Source: Streptomyces sp. ISL-66 (GTDB lineage: Bacteria; Actinomycetota; Actinomycetes; Streptomycetales; Streptomycetaceae). Taken from it: a stretch of 64,000 nt of DNA. The notes beneath the pieces are model-generated. The model made no database searches. It saw only the letters and a list, made by a program, of their open reading frames with translations, and had not been told where the DNA came from. Both the position numbers and the translations under genes were made by a program. Every line of letters starts with the position of its first letter. Within the stretch, counting starts at the first letter, position 1. This document shows positions 21,142-29,443 of this stretch, in pieces. The stretch is taken from the NCBI RefSeq assembly GCF_018614135.1, contig NZ_JAGGOW010000006.1, forward strand, positions 20,865 to 84,864, written 5' to 3'.

Positions 21142-22604
21142 GTACGCGCGTCGCCGAGAACGTATCGGCCCTGGAACTGGCCGATTACCAGAAGGCCGTA
21201 CGTCTCGTGCTGCGACATCCGCTGATCACGCCGGTGTACCCGGACGGCGGCGCGCTGGCGACCGTGCGGCGCTGGGCAGAGCAGTTGCGTACCGATCTGA
21301 TGGAGGTGCTCGGCTACCGGCTGATCACCACCGCCGACACCGCCCGCCTCCAGCGCGCACAGGACCAACTGGACCCCACCCGACCCGCGCTCAGCCGGTC
21401 CGGTCGCCCCTTCGACCGCCGCCGCTACGCCTACCTCACCCTTACCCTGGCCGCGCTGGGCCGGCACGGCGCGCAGGTCGCGCTCGGCGAACTCGCCGAC
21501 GCCGTCGCAGCCGACGCCGCCCGCATCGACGGGCTCGGCCTGGACACCGGCCGCAAGCACGACCGGGACGCCTTCGTCGACGCCGTCAGCTGGCTCACCG
21601 AACGTGGCGCGCTGCGCCTGGCCGACGGCTCGGCCGCCTCCTGGGTTTCCGATCCGGAGCGGGCCGAGGCGCTGTACGACATCGACCGGGAGGTGCTCAC
21701 CGCCGTCCACCAGCCCACCCGCGTCCTCCAGCACGTCACGTCGGTGACCGCGTTGCTGGACTCCGCGGGTGCGCGGAGTCTGTCCGAGGGGCGCCGGGCC
21801 CAGCGGCTCTCCGCGTCCCGGCGGGCGAGGCGGCTGGTCTTGGAGCACCCGGTCGCCTACTACGCCGACGCCGACCCCGAGCTGACCGGCCAGCTGCGTG
21901 CGCCCGCGCTCGCCGAGGACCTCACCCGCCTTACCGGTCTCACCGTCGAGCGGCGTGCGGAGGGCATCGCCCTGGTGGACACCTCGGGACGCCTCTCCGA
22001 TACGCGGTTCCCAGGCGGCGGCACCGTCGCGCAGGCCGCCCTGCTGCTCGGCGCGCGGATCAGCGAAGCCGCGGCGCGCACCGGGCGGCACGCGCCCGAG
22101 TTGCTGCCCGCGCCGAGTGCCGCCGAACGCCTCGCGGACCGGGCCGGCCGGATCGACCTCGCTCTCCCCGCGCAGGGTGTGTTCGAACAGGCCACGGCAG
22201 ATCGGGAGGATACGGAGGAAGAGACGGAGGGGGAGAACGGGGGGTCGGCCGCCCTGGAGGTCCGCTACCCCTTCATCACCACCTCCTGGCTGCGCGCCCG
22301 GACCAAGGAGATCACCGAGCAGTACGGTGCCGGGTTCGCCGCCGACCTGCGCGGCGACCCCGACCGGCTCCTCGACGAGGCCCTGGACCTGCTGGCCGCC
22401 ATGTCGCTCGTCGTGCGGGTGGTGGGCGGGGTTCTCGCGCTGCCGCTGCTGGCTCGCTACCGCGGGGTGACGGCTGAGGTGAAGGCGCGCCCCCGCGTTC
22501 GTACCACCCAAAGCTCCGGGAGCACCGGGAGCACCGACAGCCCCGAAGCAGGGGCACCCGACGCCCTGTTCCCCGCAGACGACGTGAAGGATCCCGCCCA
22601 GTGA
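21138..22604 (+). CDS. jetB: Wadjet JetB-like subunit (DUF2398 / TIGR02678)
   Basis: A 488-residue protein whose ATG overlaps the jetA stop (ATGA). It opens with 'YQKAVRLVLRHPLITPVYPD', 'LMEVLGYRLITTADTARLQR' and 'RRRYAYLTLTLAALGRHGAQ', the recognisable start of DUF2398 proteins, followed by tandem winged-helix-like segments ('WLTERGALRLADGSAASW') and a C-terminal acidic linker. JetB is the KITE-type MukE-like subunit that binds the kleisin and DNA. The final 50 residues are Ser/Thr/Gly-rich and probably disordered. Complete, no frameshift. Confidence 0.85.
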   Translation: MSTRVAENVSALELADYQKAVRLVLRHPLITPVYPDGGALATVRRWAEQLRTDLMEVLGYRLITTADTARLQRAQDQLDPTRPALSRSGRPFDRRRYAYLTLTLAALGRHGAQVALGELADAVAADAARIDGLGLDTGRKHDRDAFVDAVSWLTERGALRLADGSAASWVSDPERAEALYDIDREVLTAVHQPTRVLQHVTSVTALLDSAGARSLSEGRRAQRLSASRRARRLVLEHPVAYYADADPELTGQLRAPALAEDLTRLTGLTVERRAEGIALVDTSGRLSDTRFPGGGTVAQAALLLGARISEAAARTGRHAPELLPAPSAAERLADRAGRIDLALPAQGVFEQATADREDTEEETEGENGGSAALEVRYPFITTSWLRARTKEITEQYGAGFAADLRGDPDRLLDEALDLLAAMSLVVRVVGGVLALPLLARYRGVTAEVKARPRVRTTQSSGSTGSTDSPEAGAPDALFPADDVKDPAQ

Positions 22605-25600
22605 GCACCCCGCCCACCGACCTCCAGCCCCGGTTCGTTCCCACCCGCGCCGGGATCGTCAACCTGTGGGACTACCGCGACGAGGAGTTCTCCTTCGCCG
22701 GTGGTTGGCTGGTGCTGCGCGGCCCCAACGGATCCGGCAAGACCAAGGCCCTCGAGGTGCTTTTCCCGTTCGTCCTGGACGGGCGGATCGACCCCAAGCG
22801 GCTCAACCCGTTCGCCGCCGAGGACCGCACCATGAAGTCCAACCTGCTCTTTCGCGGGCAGGAGGGTGCGCTCGGCTACGTATGGATCGAGTTCACCCAC
22901 CGCGTCACCGGGCAGGCCGTCACCTGCGGCATCGGCCTGCACGCCCAGAAGCACCGGGACACCCCCGCCCGCTGGCACTTCGTCGCTGACGGCCGCGTCG
23001 GCGAGGACTTCTCACTGCTCACCGACGACGACCGGCCGCTGACGAAGAAGCAGCTGGCAGCCGAACTCGCCCCGCTGAGCGCGGAGGTGGTCGCCTCGGC
23101 CACGGACTACCGCACCGCCGTCGACCAACGTCTGTTCGGCCTCGGCCGGGAGCGCTACGAACAGCTGCTCACGCTCATCCTCACGCTGCGCCGCCCGCAG
23201 CTCGCCAAGAACCTCGACCCGGCCAAGCTCTCCGACACTCTCACCGAAGGCCTGCGCCCGGTGGACGAGGACCTGATCGGTGAGGCCGCCCGCTCCTTCG
23301 ACGACATGGAGTCCGTGCAGCGCACCCTGGAGGGCCTGGTCGCCGCCGACGAGGCCACCCGGTCCTTCCTCGCGGCGTATTCGACGTACCTGCGGGTCAA
23401 CGCCCGCGTCGCCGCCGACAGGCTCAGCGCCCGGCGGGCGGAGAGTGGCGAGCGCGAACGCGCCCACGCCACGTCGGAAACGGAGCTCGACGAGGCCCGC
23501 GAGCAGCGCGAGGCGGCCGGAGCACGGGCAGACGAGGCCGAGTCCGCGCTCGCCGCGCTGCGCGCCCGCCTGGAGCAGCTGCGCTCTTCGGCCGCCTACC
23601 AGGCCGTCGAACAGCTCGCCGATCTGGAGCGCCTGGTGCGCACCTGCGAACAGACAGCCCGGCAGGCCACCGCCGAGCGTGAACGCCGCACCGCCGCCAC
23701 CGGCCGGGCCCGCGCCGAGGCCGAACGTGCCGGGCAGGTGGCCGCCGAACTCGCCACCGCCGTCAGCGGCTCGGCCGCTGCTCTCGCCGACCACGCGCAC
23801 CGCGCCGGCATTCCCTGGACTCCTGCCGACGCCGTCCCCTCCGTTCTTGCGACACGCGCCTCGGCCCGCGCCGCCGCCCGCCACGAAGGTGTACGGGCGG
23901 TACGGGCCGCCGCGGTACGCCTGCGGGACACCGAGCGCGGCCGGGACGCGGCCCGCGCCGGACAGGAGCGCGCCCAGGAGGCGGCCCGGGCCGCCGAGAC
24001 GGAGGAGCGAGCGGCCCAGGACGCGCTCGGCGCCGCCCACACGCGGGCCCGGGAGGAACTCGGACGGTGGCAGGACCAGTACGGGCCGCTGCTGCCCGAA
24101 GGCGCCGCCGAGCTGCTCGCGCAGGCCCTCGACGCCGCCGCCGGACCGGATGGCCCGGAAGCCGGCACCCCCGCACTCACCGACCTGTTCACCGAGGCCA
24201 CCGCCCCCGCCGTCCAGGGTCTGCGCGACCGGCTCGCCGCCCTGCGCGGCGAGCTCGGCACGCTGGAGGCCCGCCGGGCCGAGACCGAGGCCGAACGGAC
24301 CCGGATCGCCGCCGAACACGACGACGCACCGCCGGCCGCCCGCGGCCGCACCGCCGACCGTGACGGCCTGGAAGGCGCTCTCCCCCTGTGGCAGCTGGTC
24401 GACTTCGCCGACGGCCTCGACGACACGGAACGCGCGGGCGTGGAGGCGGCCCTGGAGGCCTCCGGCCTGCTCGACGCGCTCGTCACCGCCGATGAGCCCC
24501 CCACGGGTGACGGCGACGGATACTTGCGCGCCACCACCCCCGTCGACGGACCCAGCCTTGCCGACCTGCTGCGCCCCGAGACCGGTACGGTCATCCCGGC
24601 CGCCCGGATCACCGCCGTACTCAGGTCGGTCGCCGTCGCCGAGACGGCGGGCGCGGCCACCACCGTCTGCACGGACGGCCGCTACGCCGCCGGAATCCTC
24701 ATCGGCTCCCACAGCAAACCGCACGCCGAGTACGTCGGAGCCACCGCCCGGATGCGCCGCCGCGCCGCACGCATCGCCGCCTGCGACGCACGCCTGGCTG
24801 AACTGGCTTTCCAACTAGATGAGTTGGAGCAGGCCGGGTCCCGTTGCGAGGAGAGCCGACAGGAGTACGACACTGCCCGCGCCGCCCTGCCCCGCGCCGC
24901 CGCCCTCGCCCCGCACCTGCGCGCCCTGGACCGCGCCGTCGCAGCCCTGCGCGCCACCCGCGCAGCCGCCGATGCCGCCCAGTCCGTCTATGACGAGACG
25001 CAGGCCGCCTGCGCGGTCGCCCTACGTGCCCTGCATCGCGCCGAGTCCGAGCATGGCGTCACCGTCCAGGACGCCGACGACACCGAGTCCGCCACTCGCG
25101 CCTTCGAACGGGAGGCGGGCGAACTGGCCACCCGGCGTCGAGAGCACACCAGGCAGACCGAGACCGCCACCGCCGCCGTGGACCGGCTCACGGCCGCCGC
25201 CGAGGACGAGGAGGCCGCCGCCGAGGCCGAACGCGCCGCCCGCCGCCGCCACGCCGAGGAGGCCGCCGGGCTCCAGGCGCTGCGCGAGGCCGTCGGCGCC
25301 GAGGCGCAGCAGGTCATGGCCCGCGTCGAGGAGACCGAGAACGACCTGGAGACCGCCGGGCGGGAGACGGACGCCGCCCGCGCCGCCAAGGATGAGGCGA
25401 TCGGCTGTCTGGCCGCCGCCGAGGCCCGCCGCACCGCCGCCGCCGAAGCCCTGCGGGTGGCCGTGACCGAGGAGAAGGACACCGCCCGCGGCCTGGCCCC
25501 GTACGCGGCCCGCGAGCTCCTCGACCTCCTGCGCTGCCCGCCCGGCCTGGCCTGGCCCGCTCAGGAGGCCGACTGGACGGGCGAGTGTCTGCCGCCGGCG

Positions 25601-26710
25601 GCCGTGACCGTCCACGAGGCGATCCTGAACGCCACCCGTGAACTCGCGCCCACCGAGTCCAGCGTCAAGCAGTCGGTCACCCGCCTCACCACGGCCCTGG
25701 AGGACCTGCACGCCCATCTCGCCGCCGCCGGGCAGGACTACCAGCCCGCCTGGGACAGCTCCAGCGGCGTCATCACCGTCACCGTCGCTGACGAACAGGG
25801 CCCGCTGCCCATCGCCTCCTTCGCCGAGAAGATCGCCTCCCACCGCCGTGACCAGGCCGAACTTCTCTCCGACTCCGAGCAGCGCATTCTTGAGGACGCC
25901 CTGCTCACTCGCCTCGCGCAGCAGATCCACGACCGCACCGTCGACGCCCGCGACCTGATCCGCCGCATGAACACCGACATGCGCGAGCGCCGCATGTCCT
26001 CGGGCACCACGGTCGGTGTCAGCTGGCTGCTCGCCGACGGGCTCGACGACGAACAGCGTGCCGTCTGCGCCCTCCTGGACGCCGACGCCGCCCGCCTCGG
26101 CCCCGAGAAGCTGGCCCGCATGCGCACCCATTTCGCCGCGCAGATCAAGAACGCCCGCGCCCGGCAGCGCGAGACCCCCTACCGGCAGCTGCTCGGCGAG
26201 GTCCTGGACTACCGGCGCTGGCGCCAGTTCGCCTTCCAGCTGGTACGTCCCGGCGGTGACGAGGAACGCCTCACCCGGGCCCGGCACAGCCGCCTCTCCG
26301 GCGGCGAACAGTCCGTCTCCCTGCACCTGCCGCTGTTCGCCGCCGCCCACGCCATGCTCAACTCCGCGCACCCTGACGCCCCGCGTCTGCTCGCCCTCGA
26401 CGAGGCATTCGCCGGCGTCGACGACACCGGGCGCGGGGAACTCATGTATCTGGCCGCCCAGTTCGACCTCGACCTGTTCATGACCGGATACGACCTGTGG
26501 GCGGTGCACAGCGCGGTGCGTGCCGCCGCCCACTACGACCTCGCGCACTCCGCCGTCGACCACACCGTCTCCGCCCTGCTGCTCCTGTGGGACGGCGAGC
26601 GCCTGCACGCCGACGACACCGGCACCCTGGGCAGCATGCTCGGCTCACCGGGCATCCGCTCCGTACGCCGACAGGACCGGCGGGAACAGGAGGCCCAGCT
26701 TGTCGACTGA
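22601..26710 (+). CDS. jetC: Wadjet JetC SMC-like ATPase (TIGR02680 / SbcC-like)
   Basis: A 1369-residue SMC-family motor. Walker A 'GPNGSGKT' is at residues 41-48. Two long Ala/Glu/Arg-rich coiled coils (about 240-620 and 760-1030) flank a central hinge-like globular part. The ABC signature 'LSGGEQSVSLHLPLF' is near residue 1230 and Walker B 'RLLALDEAFAGVDDTGR' near 1264. All ATPase motifs look intact. In Wadjet the SMC dimer extrudes DNA loops and detects small closed circles, which JetD then cuts. GTG at 22,601 overlaps the jetB stop (GTGA). Confidence 0.93.
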   Translation: MSTPPTDLQPRFVPTRAGIVNLWDYRDEEFSFAGGWLVLRGPNGSGKTKALEVLFPFVLDGRIDPKRLNPFAAEDRTMKSNLLFRGQEGALGYVWIEFTHRVTGQAVTCGIGLHAQKHRDTPARWHFVADGRVGEDFSLLTDDDRPLTKKQLAAELAPLSAEVVASATDYRTAVDQRLFGLGRERYEQLLTLILTLRRPQLAKNLDPAKLSDTLTEGLRPVDEDLIGEAARSFDDMESVQRTLEGLVAADEATRSFLAAYSTYLRVNARVAADRLSARRAESGERERAHATSETELDEAREQREAAGARADEAESALAALRARLEQLRSSAAYQAVEQLADLERLVRTCEQTARQATAERERRTAATGRARAEAERAGQVAAELATAVSGSAAALADHAHRAGIPWTPADAVPSVLATRASARAAARHEGVRAVRAAAVRLRDTERGRDAARAGQERAQEAARAAETEERAAQDALGAAHTRAREELGRWQDQYGPLLPEGAAELLAQALDAAAGPDGPEAGTPALTDLFTEATAPAVQGLRDRLAALRGELGTLEARRAETEAERTRIAAEHDDAPPAARGRTADRDGLEGALPLWQLVDFADGLDDTERAGVEAALEASGLLDALVTADEPPTGDGDGYLRATTPVDGPSLADLLRPETGTVIPAARITAVLRSVAVAETAGAATTVCTDGRYAAGILIGSHSKPHAEYVGATARMRRRAARIAACDARLAELAFQLDELEQAGSRCEESRQEYDTARAALPRAAALAPHLRALDRAVAALRATRAAADAAQSVYDETQAACAVALRALHRAESEHGVTVQDADDTESATRAFEREAGELATRRREHTRQTETATAAVDRLTAAAEDEEAAAEAERAARRRHAEEAAGLQALREAVGAEAQQVMARVEETENDLETAGRETDAARAAKDEAIGCLAAAEARRTAAAEALRVAVTEEKDTARGLAPYAARELLDLLRCPPGLAWPAQEADWTGECLPPAAVTVHEAILNATRELAPTESSVKQSVTRLTTALEDLHAHLAAAGQDYQPAWDSSSGVITVTVADEQGPLPIASFAEKIASHRRDQAELLSDSEQRILEDALLTRLAQQIHDRTVDARDLIRRMNTDMRERRMSSGTTVGVSWLLADGLDDEQRAVCALLDADAARLGPEKLARMRTHFAAQIKNARARQRETPYRQLLGEVLDYRRWRQFAFQLVRPGGDEERLTRARHSRLSGGEQSVSLHLPLFAAAHAMLNSAHPDAPRLLALDEAFAGVDDTGRGELMYLAAQFDLDLFMTGYDLWAVHSAVRAAAHYDLAHSAVDHTVSALLLLWDGERLHADDTGTLGSMLGSPGIRSVRRQDRREQEAQLVD

Positions 26711-27974
26711 CCAGCCGTCCCCGCCGTCATACACCGAACTCCAGGAAGAGGGCTGGCAGCGACTTCTCGCCGCTGCCCGCCGCCGCCTGGAGCGCACCGG
26801 CGGCGTCCTCGACGGCGACATCGGCCTCACCGCCCCCACCGAAGCCGAACGCCGCACCGTCATCGGCGTCACCGGCCGTTATCGACCCGAAACCGCCAAG
26901 CGCCTCACCGTCCCCCTCGCCGACCTCGACGCCTACCTTCACGGACGCTACGAAACCGGCCTGCTCAAGACCCTGGGCGGGCTGCACGGACCCCTGCGCG
27001 ACCGGCCGGCCGAGCGCGCCGACGAGGCGTCCGCCCGCGCGCAGGCCCTCGAAGCCGCCCACGCCTCACCCCTCGCCGCCCTGGACTGGTACCCGGCCTG
27101 GCTGGAACAGATCGCCGTCGACGGCACCCTCACCCGCCTCCTGCGGCGCGGCGACGGCGGCCTGCTTCAGGCAGCAGCCCGCGTCCTGGAGAAACTCCCC
27201 GGGGTATGCGGTGACGCCGACCGGGGCCTGCTCCCGCTGCCCGTCCTCGCGGAGTGGGCCACCGGAGACACCAAGGCCCTGCTGCCGGGCGGCCCCCTCG
27301 AACAGCTCGTCCTGCGCGCCGTCGCCCAGCGCGCCTCGGCAGGCGGAGCCGGACCGGGCCATGTTCCCCGTGACCGGGCCGGACGCCGCACCCTGTGGGA
27401 GAGCGCCGGAGCCGTCGCCGACGACCTCGCCAGTCAGGTCCTCGTCCTCAACATCGGTGCCCGCGGCGACGACGTGGTGTGCGACTGGCTGCGCGATGCC
27501 ACCAGCTTCGGCATCCCCTTCCGCCTCACCCTCCACCAGCTGACAGCCGCCGACGTAGTCCCTGCCGCCCGCGAGATCCACGTCTGCGAGAACCCGGCCG
27601 TGCTGCGTGTGGCTGCGGCCGAGCTCGGAGATCGCGCGGGGGCCCTGGTCTGCACCGAAGGAATGCCCTCCGCCGCCTGTCACAAGCTCCTCGCCGACGC
27701 CGCCCGGTCCGGCGCCCGCCTGCACTGGCGCGCCGACTTCGACTGGACCGGCCTGCGGATCACCGCCGCCGCCGTGGAGCGCCACGGTGCCCGGCCCTGG
27801 CGTATGAGCGCCGTCGACTACCGCAGCGCCCTGGCGGGAGGCGAGTCCACTCCGCTGACCGGACCGCCCGCCTCCAGCCCCTGGGACCCCGTCCTCGCTT
27901 CCGCCTTGAGGGAGTCGGGACAGGCGGTCATGGAGGAACGACTGCTGCCCGAACTCCTCTCGGACCTCGGCTGA
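26700..27974 (+). CDS. jetD: Wadjet JetD nuclease (DUF3323/DUF2399, Toprim-type)
   Basis: A 424-residue nuclease subunit. The TTG start at 26,700 has AGGAGG upstream and lies inside the jetC end (11-base overlap). The N-terminal arm-like half starts 'YTELQEEGWQRLLAAARRRL'; the C-terminal half has the Toprim-like metal motifs: Glu in 'EIHVCENPAVLR' (about residue 295) and DxD in 'WRADFDWTGLRIT' (about residue 347), as in topoisomerase VI A-like proteins. Catalytic residues look present, so the system should be active. JetD cleaves circular DNA trapped by JetABC. Confidence 0.9.
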   Translation: MSTDQPSPPSYTELQEEGWQRLLAAARRRLERTGGVLDGDIGLTAPTEAERRTVIGVTGRYRPETAKRLTVPLADLDAYLHGRYETGLLKTLGGLHGPLRDRPAERADEASARAQALEAAHASPLAALDWYPAWLEQIAVDGTLTRLLRRGDGGLLQAAARVLEKLPGVCGDADRGLLPLPVLAEWATGDTKALLPGGPLEQLVLRAVAQRASAGGAGPGHVPRDRAGRRTLWESAGAVADDLASQVLVLNIGARGDDVVCDWLRDATSFGIPFRLTLHQLTAADVVPAAREIHVCENPAVLRVAAAELGDRAGALVCTEGMPSAACHKLLADAARSGARLHWRADFDWTGLRITAAAVERHGARPWRMSAVDYRSALAGGESTPLTGPPASSPWDPVLASALRESGQAVMEERLLPELLSDLG

Positions 27975-28101
27975 CGCGCGTGGTACCGGTAGGGCGCCGG
28001 CGAAGTCGGGCCCCGGCAGGTCCAGCGTGCCGGACGCGCAGGGACAGTACGCTGAACCCAGCGGGATCCGGCCCGCCCGCATGGTGTCCAGGAGGTGCGT
28101 C

Positions 28102-28668
28102 ATGACTGCCGAGATGGCAGCCCCTGCGTGGATGCACGAACAGATCACGGCGGAGCAGTACGACTCCTGGTCCGAGGAGCAGTGTGCGGGAATCGAGATC
28201 GTGGACGGGATGGTCGTTGTGAGTCCCAGTGCGTCCAAGCGCCACAACCGACTGGCTCGGATCCTGGCGAACGTTCTGGACGCCGCCGCGGGGCCGGACT
28301 GGAACGCCGATACCGACTTCGACGTCCGGCTTCAGGACGTCCCGCTCACCAATCGACGTCCCGATGTCGTCGTGTATCGCGCGGACACGATCGACATCAC
28401 ACCCACCCGTCCGGAGCACGTGCTGCTGGTTGTCGAGGTTGTCTCACCGGGCTCGGAGACCACCGATCGGATCGTGAAGACGGACCAGTACGCCAAGTCC
28501 GGCATTGCCTTCTATTGGCGGGTGGAGCAGGCCGCGACCGGCGTCCCCCTCGTGTACACCCATGTTCTCGACCATGCGACCAGGGCCTACCGGGACGGGG
28601 ACGTATTCACCGGTGTCGTCAAGGTGTCGGCTCCCTTCCCGGTGCAGGTCGACCTCGGTCAGATCTGA
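28102..28668 (+). CDS. Uma2-family (DUF820) predicted endonuclease
   Basis: A 188-residue Uma2 protein with the family's PD-(D/E)XK-like core: 'IEIVDGMVVVSPSASKRHNR', 'RRPDVVVYRADTI' (metal-binding Asp), 'HVLLVVEVVSPGSETTDRIV' (Glu and the 'VSPGSE' loop) and 'KTDQYAKSGIAFYWRVE'. ATG at 28,102 has AGGAGGTG upstream. It lies 127 bases after jetD within the island. Uma2 proteins are abundant in Streptomyces and their role is poorly known; a link to defence or mobility here is only contextual. Confidence 0.88.
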   Translation: MTAEMAAPAWMHEQITAEQYDSWSEEQCAGIEIVDGMVVVSPSASKRHNRLARILANVLDAAAGPDWNADTDFDVRLQDVPLTNRRPDVVVYRADTIDITPTRPEHVLLVVEVVSPGSETTDRIVKTDQYAKSGIAFYWRVEQAATGVPLVYTHVLDHATRAYRDGDVFTGVVKVSAPFPVQVDLGQI

Positions 28669-28680
28669 GGAAGCCCTGCT

Positions 28681-28785
28681 TGCGTGAGCGGTGCGTGAGC
28701 GGACGGGGTGGCACAGGGTGGATTGGGTGGCACGCGGGGGCCGGGCCGTACCTTCCTGGCCTGGGGAAACAGGATTTGGTGGCAC
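28681..28785. repeat. Short direct repeats at the right end of the island
   Basis: Two TGCGTGAGC words (28,681-28,689; 28,692-28,700) mirror a similar pair near the left end of the island. Three GGTGGCAC words follow (28,707; 28,726; 28,778), all in one orientation, before the attachment repeat at 28,819. This is the layout of arm-type integrase sites. Confidence 0.55.
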
Positions 28786-28818
28786 GGCCCGGCACTGGGC
28801 AGGATGATCTTGTGGGGC

Positions 28819-28861
28819 CTCGTAATGCGTAGGTCTCGGGTTCGAATCCCGAAGGCGGCTC
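28819..28861 (+). repeat. tRNA-Thr(CGT) 3'-half, attachment-site copy 2
   Basis: Base-for-base identical over 43 positions to copy 1 at 19,046. It again begins at the anticodon loop and lacks a 5' half. GATCTTG lies a few bases upstream in both copies, although the intervening bases differ. It marks the outer right end of the island. Confidence 0.85.
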
Positions 28862-28866
28862 TGTAG

Positions 28867-28903
28867 AACCCCCAGGACTCACTCGCCGTGACCTGGGGGT
28901 TTT
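28867..28903 (+). terminator. Former tRNA terminator, copy 2
   Basis: A 10-bp stem (AACCCCCAGG / CCTGGGGGTT) with the same loop as copy 1 and a short T-run. Compared with copy 1 the outer stem has changed on both sides while keeping pairing, i.e. compensatory changes that indicate a maintained terminator. Confidence 0.8.
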
Positions 28904-29196
28904 GCTATTTCCGCTCACGCAGGGGTTCCTTCGGGCTGATGCCGGAGGGGCTCCTGCGTGAGTGACGGGACGCGGGTCATCGGCCAAAGGCCGGTGGGGA
29001 GTGCTGGGGCCGGCCCTACGAGGCCATCTCGTTCCGGACGATCGAGAACATCACCCGTGCGGCGAGACGTACGAGTTCAGCGTGGGCTATCCGGATCAGT
29101 AGATCCCGCAGCGTGTTCAGGTACAGAACGCAGGGTCGTCGACGACGGTACAGCCGCAACAGAATCGCGGCGGTGCGATCGCGATTCCCCGGACGA

Positions 29197-29436
29197 TCAG
29201 AGGGTCTGCCCGCCGCCGGTGTGCTTTCTCGTCATGTGGGACTGCCAGGCCCAGCGGGCGAGTCCGCCGACGGCGAGGGAGACGAGGATTGCACCCCAGT
29301 CGATGACGTGGGGGAGCCCGGGGAAGAAGGCGAAGAAGGCGAAGGACGCGACGGCGCCGGCGAGGAAGGCGATGATGCCGGCGCGGCGGCGTTTGGTTTC
29401 CCATGTGGGGTCTTCGCGGGTGGGCTGGGTGGTCAT
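29197..29436 (-). CDS. Small two-span membrane protein
   Basis: A 79-residue protein with a charged start ('MTTQPTREDPTWETKRRRAG'), two hydrophobic spans ('IIAFLAGAVASFAFFAFFPG' and 'WGAILVSLAVGGLARWAW') and a His/Lys/Gly tail. It starts 7 bases after the stop of the secreted protein gene, so they form a two-gene operon. No family recognised. The 290 bases to its right, up to the tRNA repeat terminator, hold only a degraded coding-like remnant near 29,020-29,100. Confidence 0.65.
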   Translation of the reverse strand: MTTQPTREDPTWETKRRRAGIIAFLAGAVASFAFFAFFPGLPHVIDWGAILVSLAVGGLARWAWQSHMTRKHTGGGQTL

Positions 29437-29443
29437 GTGCGGC

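Larger units (their letters stand above)
19046..28861. mobile_element. Wadjet-carrying genomic island between tRNA-Thr repeats
   Basis: A segment of about 9.8 kb bounded by perfect 43-bp direct repeats of a tRNA-Thr 3' half. It encodes jetABCD and a Uma2-type nuclease, all rightward, and no integrase, relaxase or replication gene. Just inside each end is a close pair of TGCGTGAGC words (19,180 and 19,190; 28,681 and 28,692), and three GGTGGCAC words precede the right repeat, consistent with relics of integrase arm sites. It looks like a non-autonomous integrative cargo island. Confidence 0.75.

Noticed and set aside
22666..25466. Many long frames inside jetC on both strands
   Set aside because: They are shadows caused by high GC at third positions; jetC itself has all motifs and correct overlaps with neighbours.
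28819..28903. A second functional tRNA-Thr gene
   Set aside because: Same reason: no 5' half upstream.
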